The translations under genes were made by a program, and so were the position numbers. Shown here in pieces: positions 9,221 to 18,127 of a stretch of 64,000 nucleotides of DNA. Each line of letters begins with the position of its first letter. Position 1 is the stretch's first letter. This stretch comes from CAYFKJ01 sp964343605. GTDB lineage: Bacteria; Pseudomonadota; Alphaproteobacteria; UBA2966. The stretch lies in assembly GCA_964343605.1 (NCBI GenBank), contig CAYFKJ010000003.1, positions 496,001 through 560,000 of the forward strand. The letters run 5' to 3'. The notes below the pieces were generated by a model. That model searched no databases. It worked only from the letters and a program-made list of their open reading frames with translations, and was not told where the DNA came from.

Positions 9221-11902
9221 CTATAACCGGTCAAGCGCCGCCGACAGCCGTTCCCGGGTTTCCTCGGCATCGGCCCGGCGGTTTTTCTGCTCCTCGATGA
9301 CGTGAGCCGGCGCCTTGGCGATAAAGTTCTCGTTGGCGAGCTTCTTGTCGATCTTGGAAATCTCCGACGACATTTTTTCGACCTCGCGGCGGAGCCGGTC
9401 GCGTTCCTGAGCCAAATCGATGACGTCCGCCAGGGGCAAAACGATGGTGGCCTCGTCGTGCACGATCTGCACCGTACCTTCCTTGACCTCCGCCGATCCG
9501 AGCTCTGCAGATTCGAGGCGGGCCAGGCGGTCGATCAGATCTCGGTTGGCGTTCAATCGGGCGGCGCTTTCTTCCGACGCGCCGTCCAGCACCAGCGGTA
9601 TTTTCGAGCCGGCGGGAACATTGAGTTCGGAGCGCACGGCGCGGATTTGGGAGATCAGGCGAATCACCCAGTCCATCTCCCGGTCGGCGTCGGCATCCGC
9701 CATTTCCGCTGCCAGTTTCGGCCAGGCGCTGCGGATAAGCGGCGTATCCCTGCGCTCACCCATGTGCTGCCAAAGCTCCTCGCTGATGAAGGGCATGAAC
9801 GGGTGCAGCAGCAGGATCAACTGATCCAGCGCCCAGGCGCAGGTTGCGCGGGTTTCCGCCTTGGCCGCCTCGTCCTCGCCCATCAGCAACGGCTTGATGA
9901 ACTCCAGGTACCAATCGCAGAACGTCCCCCAGGCAATCTGGTAGAGCGCGCCGGCCGCTTCGTTGAAGCGGTATGTGTCTAGGGCGGTATCGACGCGCGC
10001 CGTCAGCCGCGCCATTTCGCCGACGATCCAGCGATTGACGGTGTGCTCGACGCCGCTCGGCTCGAACCCGGCAACCGGGCGGCATTCGTTCATCTCGCAG
10101 AACCGCGCCGCGTTCCACAGCTTGGTGGCGAAGTTCCGGTAACCCTCGACGCGGGCGGGCGCGAGCCGAATGTCCCTGCCCTGCGCCGCCATGGCGGTCA
10201 ACGTAAAGCGCAAGGCGTCCGCCCCGTATTGGTCGATCAGTTCCAAGGGATCCATGATATTGCCCTTGGATTTGGACATCTTCTGGCCCTTTTCGTCCCG
10301 CACCAGGGCGTGGATGTAGACCGTGTGGAACGGCACTTCCTTCATGAAGTGGATGCCCATCATCATCATGCGGGCGACCCAGAAGAAAATGATGTCGAAG
10401 CCCGTAATCAGAACATCCGTCGGATAGTAGCGCGTCAATTCGGGGGTATCCTCGGGCCAGCCGAGCGTCGAGAACGGCCACAGCGCAGACGAGAACCAAG
10501 TGTCGAGGACGTCTTCGTCGCGCGTGAGTTCGGTCGCCGCGCCGTAATGGGAGTCAGCCTTCGCCTGAGCCTCTGCTTCGGTCTCAGCCACAAAGATTTC
10601 GTCGTCCGGTCCGTACCAGGCCGGAATCTGATGTCCCCACCAAAGCTGCCGCGACACGCACCAGGGTTGGATGTTGCGCATCCACTCGTAATAGGTTTTG
10701 GTCCAGTTCTCCGGCACGAACTTGGTCTTGCCCTGTTCGACGGCCTCGATGGCCGGCTTGGCCAAAGTGGCGGCATCGACGTACCACTGATCCGTCAGCC
10801 ACGGCTCGATCACGACACCCGAGCGATCGCCGTAGGGCACCGTGTGGGTATGGTCCTCGATTTCGGCGATCAGCCCCTGGGCCTCCAGGTCCGCCACGAT
10901 CAGCTTGCGCGCTTCGTAGCGATCCAATCCCCGATAGGCTTCGGGAATATCGCCGGCCTCAGCTCCGGTCAAAATTCGGGCGTCCCGATCGAGCACGTTG
11001 ATGACCTCGAGATCATGCCGTTTGCCCACCTCGAAATCGTTGAAATCGTGCGCCGGCGTGATCTTGACCGCGCCGGAGCCCTGTTCCGGATCGGCATGCT
11101 CGTCCGCCACGATGGGGATGCGGCGTCCGACCAGCGGCAGCACGGCATGGGTACCGATTAGATCGGTATAGCGCTCGTCGTCCTTGTGGACGGCAACGGC
11201 GGTATCGCCCAGCATGGTCTCGGGCCGTGTCGTCGCCACAGTGACGAATTCACCCTCCCGGCCCTCCAGCGGATATTTGATGTGCCACAAGTGGCCGTCG
11301 ATTTCGTGCTGCTCGACTTCGAGGTCCGAGATCGCCGTGTGCAGCTTTGGGTCCCAATTGACCAGCCGCTTGTCCTTGTAAATCAGGTTTTGATTGTAGA
11401 GGTCGACAAAGACCTTGCGAACGGCGTCCGAAAGGCCGTCATCCATGGTGAAGCGTTCTCGCGACCAATCGCAACTGGCGCCGAGGCGGCGCAACTGCCC
11501 GGTGATGGTTCCCCCGGACTCTTCTTTCCAGGACCAGACCTTGTCGATGAACTTGTCCCTGCCGAGATCGTGCCGGCTAACGCCTTCTTCGTCGAGTTGC
11601 CGCTCGACCACCATTTGCGTCGCGATGCCGGCATGGTCCATGCCGGGCTGCCACAGGGCGTCGCGGCCGCGCATGCGATGAACCCGGATCAAGACGTCCT
11701 GAAGCGTGTTGTTGAGGGCGTGTCCCATGTGCAGGCTGCCGGTGACGTTCGGCGGCGGAATGACGATGGTGTAGGGCGATGCGTTGGCCGGCGCTTCGGC
11801 GCCCGAATCGATGGGATTACCGCAGGCGAAAGCGTCTGAGGCTTCCCAATCCCGGTAATGCTTGGCTTCAATTTCGCGGGGCTGATAGGTCTTTTCCAGC
11901 AT
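9221..11902 (-). CDS. valS: Valyl-tRNA synthetase
   Basis: 893 aa class Ia aminoacyl-tRNA synthetase (EC 6.1.1.9). The HIGH-type motif is in PNVTGSLHMGHALNN, the KMSKS loop is KMSKSKGN, a CP1 editing domain lies between (about residues 200-400), and the C-terminal coiled-coil arm (LAQERDRLRREVEKMSSEISKIDKKL) is specific to ValRS. The start at 11902 has GAGG seven bases upstream and gives MLEKTYQPREIE. It lies 147 bases downstream of the popZ-like gene on the same strand, and the two are probably co-transcribed. Confidence 0.98.
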   Translation of the reverse strand: MLEKTYQPREIEAKHYRDWEASDAFACGNPIDSGAEAPANASPYTIVIPPPNVTGSLHMGHALNNTLQDVLIRVHRMRGRDALWQPGMDHAGIATQMVVERQLDEEGVSRHDLGRDKFIDKVWSWKEESGGTITGQLRRLGASCDWSRERFTMDDGLSDAVRKVFVDLYNQNLIYKDKRLVNWDPKLHTAISDLEVEQHEIDGHLWHIKYPLEGREGEFVTVATTRPETMLGDTAVAVHKDDERYTDLIGTHAVLPLVGRRIPIVADEHADPEQGSGAVKITPAHDFNDFEVGKRHDLEVINVLDRDARILTGAEAGDIPEAYRGLDRYEARKLIVADLEAQGLIAEIEDHTHTVPYGDRSGVVIEPWLTDQWYVDAATLAKPAIEAVEQGKTKFVPENWTKTYYEWMRNIQPWCVSRQLWWGHQIPAWYGPDDEIFVAETEAEAQAKADSHYGAATELTRDEDVLDTWFSSALWPFSTLGWPEDTPELTRYYPTDVLITGFDIIFFWVARMMMMGIHFMKEVPFHTVYIHALVRDEKGQKMSKSKGNIMDPLELIDQYGADALRFTLTAMAAQGRDIRLAPARVEGYRNFATKLWNAARFCEMNECRPVAGFEPSGVEHTVNRWIVGEMARLTARVDTALDTYRFNEAAGALYQIAWGTFCDWYLEFIKPLLMGEDEAAKAETRATCAWALDQLILLLHPFMPFISEELWQHMGERRDTPLIRSAWPKLAAEMADADADREMDWVIRLISQIRAVRSELNVPAGSKIPLVLDGASEESAARLNANRDLIDRLARLESAELGSAEVKEGTVQIVHDEATIVLPLADVIDLAQERDRLRREVEKMSSEISKIDKKLANENFIAKAPAHVIEEQKNRRADAEETRERLSAALDRL

Positions 11903-12049
11903 CGCGCTCGTCCTCACTATTCTCGTTGGCGAAGGCTGCAGTCACGCTGCCCGCCGGCGATCGACAAAACAATAAATTCAAAATGGAGGCGTCAAACGAC
12001 GGACCGCGGTGGCAGCCGCCGCCCCGACACCGACACAGCGGGCCACAAC

Positions 12050-12721
12050 CTAGTCTTCGTCGGCGTGACCTGCAAGCTTGGAGATTTCGCGTTCGACGGC
12101 GCGATTGACGATGGCTTCCAGATTGGCATCCAGCCATTCCTTCAACATCGGCCGCAGGAGTTCCTTGACCAGTTCCTCAAGCGTCCGGCCGGCACCGCCC
12201 AACGGCACGCCCTTGGCTTGGGTTACAGCGCCGGCAAACTGGGTAAACGCCGAAGCTGCAGCGACTGCCGTAACATCGGATACCAGCCCTTCCACGGCCG
12301 ACAATGCTTCGGGCGTCGGTTCGGGCGCCGGTTCCGGTTCAGGTACGGGTTCCGGCTCAGGTTCCGGCGGAGCCGGAATTTCCGCCGATGCATCAAGATC
12401 CAGGATGTCCGGCTCTTCAGCTACCGCTTCCACCGTCAGATCGAGGACATCCTCCTCCGGTTCGGGTTCCGGCTCAGGCTCAGGCTCGGGCTCCGGTTCG
12501 GGCTCCGGTTCGGGCTCAGGCTCCGGTTCGGGCTCCGGTTCAGGCTCAGGTTCAGGTTCCGGCTCCGGTTCGGGGACGTCGAAATCCTCCTCCGGTTCGG
12601 GCATACCTTCGACGATGGGCTCCTCGGCGCCCTCTTCCTCGCCATCTTCGGAGATAATCCTGCGTATGGACGCGAGGATTTCCTCCATGGTCGGTTCTTG
12701 CTGGGTATCCGCGTCAGTCAA
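12050..12721 (-). CDS. PopZ-like DUF2497 polar-organising protein
   Basis: 223 aa. The N-terminal helix QEPTMEEILASIRRIISEDGE and the C-terminal helices LEELVKELLRPMLKEWLDANLEAIVNRAVEREISKLAG match the two conserved ends of DUF2497/PopZ. In Caulobacter, PopZ forms a cell-pole condensate that anchors ParB and signalling proteins. Between them lies a disordered acidic linker made largely of Glu-Pro repeats (about residues 50-105, plus a second shorter run). A TTG start at 12721 is used, with AAAGG eight bases upstream, because it gives the family N-terminus ahead of EPTMEEIL. Its position between tolC and valS is characteristic of the order. Confidence 0.9.
   Translation of the reverse strand: MTDADTQQEPTMEEILASIRRIISEDGEEEGAEEPIVEGMPEPEEDFDVPEPEPEPEPEPEPEPEPEPEPEPEPEPEPEPEPEPEPEPEEDVLDLTVEAVAEEPDILDLDASAEIPAPPEPEPEPVPEPEPAPEPTPEALSAVEGLVSDVTAVAAASAFTQFAGAVTQAKGVPLGGAGRTLEELVKELLRPMLKEWLDANLEAIVNRAVEREISKLAGHADED
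12456..12572 (-). repeat. Glu-Pro coding microsatellite-like repeat
   Basis: Imperfect tandem hexanucleotide units encoding Glu-Pro pairs (GAACCG/GAGCCT and similar on the minus strand) inside the popZ-like gene. Third positions vary between units, indicating that the peptide rather than the exact DNA is conserved. A shorter second run lies at about 12311-12375. Length variation between strains is likely. Confidence 0.85.
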
Positions 12722-12839
12722 GTCTTCAACCTTTAATGTCCAGCATGCCTAGCCGCCACCCTACGGCAGCGCCCCTTGAAAAACCACACAAACCCGCCAC
12801 AAACAAGAGATTGTTCCGATATTTCAGTAATTTCACCAA

Positions 12840-14258
12840 TCATTCGTTAACGCTAGCCCCGAACCAGGTACCCCTGGCGCGGCGATAGTTCGCGTCGGGA
12901 TCGTACAATTCGACGTTTAACCCCAAGCTTTCGGCGGTTAATCCGCCCATTGCCGAGACCAAATCAAACGACGCGACAAACTCGTCACGCTCCGCAACCA
13001 CCAAGGCAACTCGGGCGTCCAAAAGCTCCTGTTCGGAATCAAGTACATCCAAGGTCGTCCTTGAGCCGACCGCCAATTCCTCGCGTACGCCCTCCAAAGC
13101 GATCGCCGCGGCCCGGACCTGCTGCGCACGTGCTTCCTTGGTGGCCTGGGCCGTTGTCAGCCGCTCCCAGGATTGCGTAACTTGCTCCCGCACGGAACGC
13201 AGGGCCTCTTCCACTTGGATGCGGCGCTGGCTGTTGGTGTGGCGGTCCTGGCGCAAGGCCGAATAGGCGCCGCCCGCCTGATAAAGCGGTACGGAAACCG
13301 AAATTCCGAGAAATGCAGATTCCGAACGCGATCCCCGCGCGGTGGCGTCGTCCGCCCGCGTCAGATCGCCGTTGAGCGCCACGGTGGGGTACAACTCACC
13401 CAGCGTGGAGCGAACGGCATGACGGGAAGCGCGTTCGTTGAATTTCGCCTGATTGAGGGTTGGACTGTTTTCGGCGGCCAATGACAAGGCATCGTCCTCC
13501 GTCGCCGGCATGCTGGTCAGGGGCCGCGGTTTCACGAGATCGCCGGGTACGCTGCCCACAACAGACTGGTAGGCGGCCCTGGCAGACGTCAGCGTTCCTT
13601 CTGCCTGAACCCGCTGCGAAATCGCCCCCGAAAGCCGGGCTTCCGCCTGAGCGACGTCAGTTCGCGTAATTTCCCCGACCTGGAACCTGTCGCGCGTCGC
13701 CTCCAGTTGCTTCTCTAAAACCTGCACATTGTTGCGGTTCAGCGCCACCAGGGCCTGGTCGCGGAGAACGTTGAGAAACGACGTGGCGGCAGCCAACAGA
13801 ACCCGTTGCTCCGTGGCGACCAATTGAGCACGCCCGGCGCTTACCAAATTCTCGGTTTGCAGGGTCGTCGCCACCGTGCGGCCGCCCCGGTAGAGCGGCT
13901 GAGTCACGGAAAGCTCGACCGAATGTTGACCCAGGCCAACATCGCTGGTGCGGTGGGTATGAACGCGTTTGTGCCCTTTCGAGCCGGAAAGAGATACCGT
14001 CGGCCGCCATCCGGACAGCGCCTGCGAGACGTTTTCGTCGGTCGCCCGCAACGCCGCGCGCTGCGCCAACAACGTCGGATTTCCGTGATAAGCCGAGGCC
14101 AGCGCATCGGACAGCGTTTCAGCCGAGGCCGGCGCCCCGGCAAAGGCAGCCGCCACGACGGCGCCGCCGAACAGGGATCTGACGATTGATGAACGAGAAT
14201 CGGCGAAATTCTTGCGTGCCGCGGCAAAGCGGGCAAATTCCCTTAAGGGATCAGACAT
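12840..14258 (-). CDS. tolC: TolC family outer membrane efflux protein
   Basis: 472 aa outer membrane channel of type I secretion or tripartite efflux systems. An N-terminal signal (FGGAVVAAAFAGAPASAE) precedes two internal repeats, each with long helices and a beta hairpin (TLSDALASAYHGNPTLLAQRAALRATDENV; SVELSVTQPLYRGGRT; ISVSVPLYQAGGAYSALRQ). The open frame reaches back to 14426, but ATG 14258 has AGGA with correct spacing and gives the signal peptide. It is the conserved upstream neighbour of the DUF2497 gene and valS. No inner-membrane pump is encoded next to it. Confidence 0.93.
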   Translation of the reverse strand: MSDPLREFARFAAARKNFADSRSSIVRSLFGGAVVAAAFAGAPASAETLSDALASAYHGNPTLLAQRAALRATDENVSQALSGWRPTVSLSGSKGHKRVHTHRTSDVGLGQHSVELSVTQPLYRGGRTVATTLQTENLVSAGRAQLVATEQRVLLAAATSFLNVLRDQALVALNRNNVQVLEKQLEATRDRFQVGEITRTDVAQAEARLSGAISQRVQAEGTLTSARAAYQSVVGSVPGDLVKPRPLTSMPATEDDALSLAAENSPTLNQAKFNERASRHAVRSTLGELYPTVALNGDLTRADDATARGSRSESAFLGISVSVPLYQAGGAYSALRQDRHTNSQRRIQVEEALRSVREQVTQSWERLTTAQATKEARAQQVRAAAIALEGVREELAVGSRTTLDVLDSEQELLDARVALVVAERDEFVASFDLVSAMGGLTAESLGLNVELYDPDANYRRARGTWFGASVNE

Positions 14259-14579
14259 ATAGGTCTTCCTCTTTGTATGCCTTGCCGCGAAATTTCTGAG
14301 CGCAAAATTCGGCATTACCAATCGACCACGCTCTCGACGACGCAACAGGCCCACCACATCCCGTCGAATGACGCAATGCAGCAACAACAATTCAAACAAC
14401 CCTCTCCCCATGCGGGCTCGCCCCATGATGCCTAGCCAAACGGCTTCATATGCGTCGTCTACTAGATATAGTACGTTAGACGAGCAATATTCGCAACATG
14501 TCCTGTTAAATTGGCGATTGTCCCGATCTGGGATTGGATTGTTTGGAATATCTGGCGTTTGATCCGTTCAAACGCAATA
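14259..14579. other. Intergenic region, no gene seen
   Basis: Spacer between tolC and the chemoreceptor gene on the same strand. It holds the presumed tolC promoter. I find no convincing small ORF with a ribosome site, no tRNA and no obvious repeat. Base composition is lower in GC than the flanking genes. Confidence 0.5.
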
Positions 14580-14608
14580 GGCCGCCGCTGAAATATTCAA
14601 CGGCGGCC
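14580..14608 (-). terminator. Hairpin terminator after chemoreceptor gene
   Basis: Perfect eight-base GC arms (GGCCGCCG / CGGCGGCC), extended by five further pairs including one G-U around a TAT loop. It starts 26 bases downstream of the chemoreceptor stop. The tail on the minus strand (TATTGCGTTT) is only moderately T-rich. Confidence 0.6.
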
Positions 14609-14634
14609 CACGCATGGCGAAGTCTGCGCGGCAA

Positions 14635-16803
14635 TTACGCCGATTTGATGCCCTCCAGGAAGGTTTCGACCTCGGAGCGCAAGCCGTGGAAGCGCTCCGA
14701 CAACTCCCGCGAGGCATCGAGGACGTTGCCCGAAGCCTGACCGGTTTCTTCCGAACCGCTCTTGACGGTCACGATGCTTTCAGCAACCTCCTGGGTGCCG
14801 CTGGCGGCTTCCTGAACGCTGCGGCTGATCTCGCTGGTCGCAGCACCCTGCTCCTCCACCGCCGAAGCGATGTTGGTGGCGATCTCGTTCATCTCCGAAA
14901 TCGTCTTGCCGATGGCAGCGATGGCGTCCACCGCATCCTGGGTCGTGGCCTGGATGGAGCCGATTTGGGAACTGATGTCCTCCGTCGCCTGGGCCGTTTG
15001 GCTGGCCAGGTTCTTGACCTCCGAGGCAACGACGGCAAATCCCTTGCCGGCATCGCCGGCGCGGGCGGCTTCGATGGTGGCATTCAGGGCCAGCAGGTTG
15101 GTCTGATTGGCGATGTCGTTGATGAGATCGACCACCTCGCCAATGCGCTGGGCGCCTTCGGCCAGATCGCTGATCGTCTTGTTGGTGCTGTCGGCAGTGC
15201 GCACGGCCTGCTCCGACATTTCGGACGAATGGGCGACCTGTCGGCTGATTTCGCCGATTGACGACGACAGTTCCTCGGCGGCGCTGGCAACCGTCTGAAC
15301 GCTGGCGGTCGCCTGCTCGGCCGCGGAAGCGACGGTAACGCTTTCATCCTGGGTCCGTTGGGCGATCTCCGTCATGGTCTGGGCGGAGGATTCCATCTCC
15401 GTGGAACTCGCCGCCACCACGCCGAGGATTTCCTCGACCGTGTCGCCGAAGCCGGAGGTCAGATTGTCCATGCGCTCCTGACGGGCCAGACGTTCGGCGT
15501 TTTCCTCGGCCTCGCGCTGGCGTTCCGCTTCCTCGCGCTGGCGCCGGGCTTCGGCGGCTTTGCGCTCCTCTTCCTCGAGGCGGCGCTTTTCGATGGCATT
15601 GTCCTTGAAGATCTGCACGGCTCTGGCCATTTCGCCGGTTTCGTCCCGTTTGTCGAGGCCGGGGATGTCGACTTCCAGGTTGTCCTGGGTGATGTGGTCC
15701 ATCACGCCGATCATCGATTTGACCGGATTGACGATGGAGCGCGCCGTGAAGAAGACGATGACGGCAGCCAAGCCGAGACCGGCGAACAGCAGGACCCATT
15801 GCAGCGTCATCAATGCGCCGGCGTCCCTGGCGACGGCGTCGCCGTCGTTGGTCATCAGGAGTTTCTGGTTGTCGACCATGCCGCCGCTGCGGCTGCCGTC
15901 GGGTCCGGCCGGTCCTGCCAGCGTCGTCAACAACTTGCCGGCGCGCGGGGCCGCTTCAGTAACCAGCAGATAATTGGCCATGTTCCACTTCTTGGAGCCG
16001 CGAATATCGAACATCTTCGGCGGCAGAGGCGCGAATTCTCCCCGCATTTTCGACAATTCGTCAAAAGCGACGCTTTGCTCGGCCGTCAACAGATGAGCCG
16101 TGGACTGAATATTGGCGAACGCCTTTTCGTTCTTGTTCCAGAAGCCCTTGAAAACGTCGGCGAATTTGGCGTCCCCCGTCAGTAGGAAGGCTCGGATATT
16201 GGCGAGACCGAGGCCGAAACTGCCGCGGAAGTTGGCCATCTGCAGAAACAGGACCTTGCGCTGTTCGTCAGCGGTTTCCTGAACTTCAAGATCGATCATC
16301 TTCGTGATCAGGCCGACGATCTTTGCCGCACGGGGCGCCGCCTGCTCGACCAGCATCTTGGTGGCGGGCTGTTCGTCCACCGTATGGGCGATCGATTCGA
16401 CTTTCTGCTGTGCGACTTTAAATTCAGCCAACACATCTTTGAAATTGCTCCATTTTTTTACATTATCGGGATTTGTCCACGTGGCCGATAATCGATCCAT
16501 GTCGGCGGCCGTCTGTTCGATGTGTGACCACACCGCGGCGCGCTGTTTTTTGAAAACGGGATTGCCCGTAAGCATCCAGCCGCGCAAGGCGGCCAAGCTG
16601 GCGTTGATGTCGTTCATCACCGCCGAACTGGCGGCGGCCGTCGGCATGCGCAGATCGACGATCCGCGTCGTGACGCCCTGGATCGTGGTCACCTGGAACA
16701 GCGTGGCGCTGACGGCCAACGCGAGGATTAAGGCAACCGCGGAAAATCCGAGAACCAACCGGCCACGGATCCCTAGCGTTAGAAATTCACTGATTTTGGT
16801 CAT
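14635..16803 (-). CDS. Methyl-accepting chemotaxis protein
   Basis: 722 aa transmembrane chemoreceptor. TM1 lies at about residues 14-36, followed by a roughly 295-residue helical periplasmic sensor (long enough for a helical bimodular, HBM-type domain). TM2 is at about 331-354, then a HAMP domain (SMIGVMDHITQDNLEVDIPG), a highly charged coiled coil rich in Glu, Arg and Lys (about 415-460), and the MCP signalling domain with the NLLALNATIEAARAGDAGKG hairpin tip. It ends in FLEGIKSA without a CheR-binding pentapeptide. The start at 16803 was chosen over 16929 because it places TM1 at the N-terminus. It sits between pcm and tolC, which are usually adjacent. Confidence 0.95.
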   Translation of the reverse strand: MTKISEFLTLGIRGRLVLGFSAVALILALAVSATLFQVTTIQGVTTRIVDLRMPTAAASSAVMNDINASLAALRGWMLTGNPVFKKQRAAVWSHIEQTAADMDRLSATWTNPDNVKKWSNFKDVLAEFKVAQQKVESIAHTVDEQPATKMLVEQAAPRAAKIVGLITKMIDLEVQETADEQRKVLFLQMANFRGSFGLGLANIRAFLLTGDAKFADVFKGFWNKNEKAFANIQSTAHLLTAEQSVAFDELSKMRGEFAPLPPKMFDIRGSKKWNMANYLLVTEAAPRAGKLLTTLAGPAGPDGSRSGGMVDNQKLLMTNDGDAVARDAGALMTLQWVLLFAGLGLAAVIVFFTARSIVNPVKSMIGVMDHITQDNLEVDIPGLDKRDETGEMARAVQIFKDNAIEKRRLEEEERKAAEARRQREEAERQREAEENAERLARQERMDNLTSGFGDTVEEILGVVAASSTEMESSAQTMTEIAQRTQDESVTVASAAEQATASVQTVASAAEELSSSIGEISRQVAHSSEMSEQAVRTADSTNKTISDLAEGAQRIGEVVDLINDIANQTNLLALNATIEAARAGDAGKGFAVVASEVKNLASQTAQATEDISSQIGSIQATTQDAVDAIAAIGKTISEMNEIATNIASAVEEQGAATSEISRSVQEAASGTQEVAESIVTVKSGSEETGQASGNVLDASRELSERFHGLRSEVETFLEGIKSA

Positions 16804-17134
16804 ATCGAACAACCCCAATAACGTTGCTACACCAACCGTCACGCAGGGTTGGAGCGGATGACCTATGAGTGATTTTGGTTCTGATCCCCCTCGAACCAAA
16901 GACCGCCGTGGGAATGGCAATCGCAACAAAGACGACTACTCGGGCAGCTGTTCCACCAAACTGCGTAAAAGTTATTTCAAAATTAGGACAGTAATCACAG
17001 TGCTGCAAATGTATTTATTTCAGTCAAATGCAAGATAAATTGCAGCAATTTCTTGCGACTGAGAATTATTATTATCTACAGGCTGGCCACGGCTTAACCA
17101 CGTGCTGCGATCCGCTCAGCGCCTTTGGTGGAAA
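16804..17134. other. AT-rich intergenic region
   Basis: Upstream region of the chemoreceptor gene and downstream region of pcm, both on the minus strand. It is notably AT-rich around 16980-17090, as expected for a promoter. I could not identify a sigma-28-type motif or any RNA gene. Confidence 0.5.
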
Positions 17135-17788
17135 TTAAAAGGAAAAACCGGGTTCCTCGGTCAATTCCGCCAATTTGGGCAGCATGGCGTCGAACAGTTC
17201 CTCTTCGACCAACACGCCGTCAATCCGGGAGACCTTCATGCCTTTGCCCACGCCGTCGCGGTCCACGACCGCCAGCAGGCGCCCGCCCTCGGCCAACTGC
17301 TCTTTCAGCGCCTGGGGGATTTTCGCCACCGCGCCACCGATCATGATGACGTCGTAGGGCCCCTGTGCCGGATAGCCGTCCTTCAGGTCGGCCGTCACGA
17401 CGACGGCATTGTCGACTTCAAGCTGCGCCAGCAATTCCGAGGCCTTGGCCGCCATTTCCTCATCGCATTCCATGGCGACAACCGTTCCCGCCAGTTTGGC
17501 CAGAACGGCGGTGGAGTAGCCCGTGGCGCAGGCGACATCCAGGACGATTTCGTCGGGCCCGCATTTGGCGGCCTGCAGCATGTGGCCGAAAGTCACCGGC
17601 TCCATCAGGCAGCGGTTGGCCGAGATTTCGATGTCCTCATCCATGTAGGCCACACCGGCCAGGGCCTCGGGCACGAAACGCTCACGCGGCACGGCCATCA
17701 TGGCGTCCGCAACCAGCGTATCCGTGACGCGGTTGGGTTGAAGTTGGTTGACTACCATGTGCTCACGGGCGGCGGCGTATTCCGACAT
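17135..17788 (-). CDS. pcm: Protein-L-isoaspartate O-methyltransferase
   Basis: 217 aa SAM-dependent methyltransferase (EC 2.1.1.77) that repairs isoaspartyl residues in damaged proteins. The N-terminal MVVNQLQPNRVTDTLVADAMMAVPRERFVPE is typical of the alphaproteobacterial PCMT subgroup. SAM motif I is VLDVACATGYSTAVLA, and the post-I acidic residue is in VVAMECDEEM. The start at 17788 gives the usual N-terminus; the frame is open to 17833. It normally precedes tolC directly, but here the chemoreceptor gene intervenes. Confidence 0.93.
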   Translation of the reverse strand: MSEYAAAREHMVVNQLQPNRVTDTLVADAMMAVPRERFVPEALAGVAYMDEDIEISANRCLMEPVTFGHMLQAAKCGPDEIVLDVACATGYSTAVLAKLAGTVVAMECDEEMAAKASELLAQLEVDNAVVVTADLKDGYPAQGPYDVIMIGGAVAKIPQALKEQLAEGGRLLAVVDRDGVGKGMKVSRIDGVLVEEELFDAMLPKLAELTEEPGFSF

Positions 17789-17902
17789 GTTCGGGTCCTG
17801 ATACTCTTGCTTGACGCCCCTGGGGCGTTCCAATTACGGCGGCATAATGGCCCTGCCGACACATCGTGGCAACGCCGAATTCATGTTCATACATCGGCTG
17901 GC

Positions 17903-17931
17903 TTGACCGCACAAGCCGGTCGGCCTATACA
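17903..17931 (+). promoter_or_regulatory. Promoter of tRNA-Cys
   Basis: TTGACC and TATACA hexamers separated by exactly 17 bases, a close match to the housekeeping sigma-70 consensus. The expected start lies some 35 bases upstream of the tRNA. Read from the sequence; not experimentally known. Confidence 0.7.
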
Positions 17932-17972
17932 CGCGGTCTCGAAAGTCTGATGGCGATTGCCGACAGCATTGA

Positions 17973-18046
17973 GGCCAGGTGGCGGAGTGGCTACGCAGCG
18001 GACTGCAAATCCGTGTACACCGGTTCGATTCCGGTCCTGGCCTCCA
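17973..18046 (+). tRNA. tRNA-Cys (GCA)
   Basis: 74-nt cloverleaf. The acceptor arms GGCCAGG/CCTGGCC pair fully, the discriminator is T, and CCA is encoded. The anticodon stem GCGGA/TCCGT encloses loop CTGCAAA, giving anticodon GCA (cysteine). The T arm CCGGTTCGATTCCGG is canonical. It has its own promoter and lies between the divergent pcm and the EamA gene. Confidence 0.97.
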
Positions 18047-18127
18047 CTTTTTCGCCCTCCTGCCGGAGGGACGATTTCCTAGCCGTGAAGCCGCAAAACG
18101 TAACTTGCCGCCACCGGTGAGTTCGGT

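Noticed and set aside
12456..12572. Possible CRISPR or tandem-repeat array
   Set aside because: Units are six bases, coding for Glu-Pro, with no spacer structure.
11858..12736. 292-codon frame opposite popZ-like gene and its upstream region
   Set aside because: Produced by the Glu-Pro repeat reading as Arg/Phe-rich sequence on the other strand.
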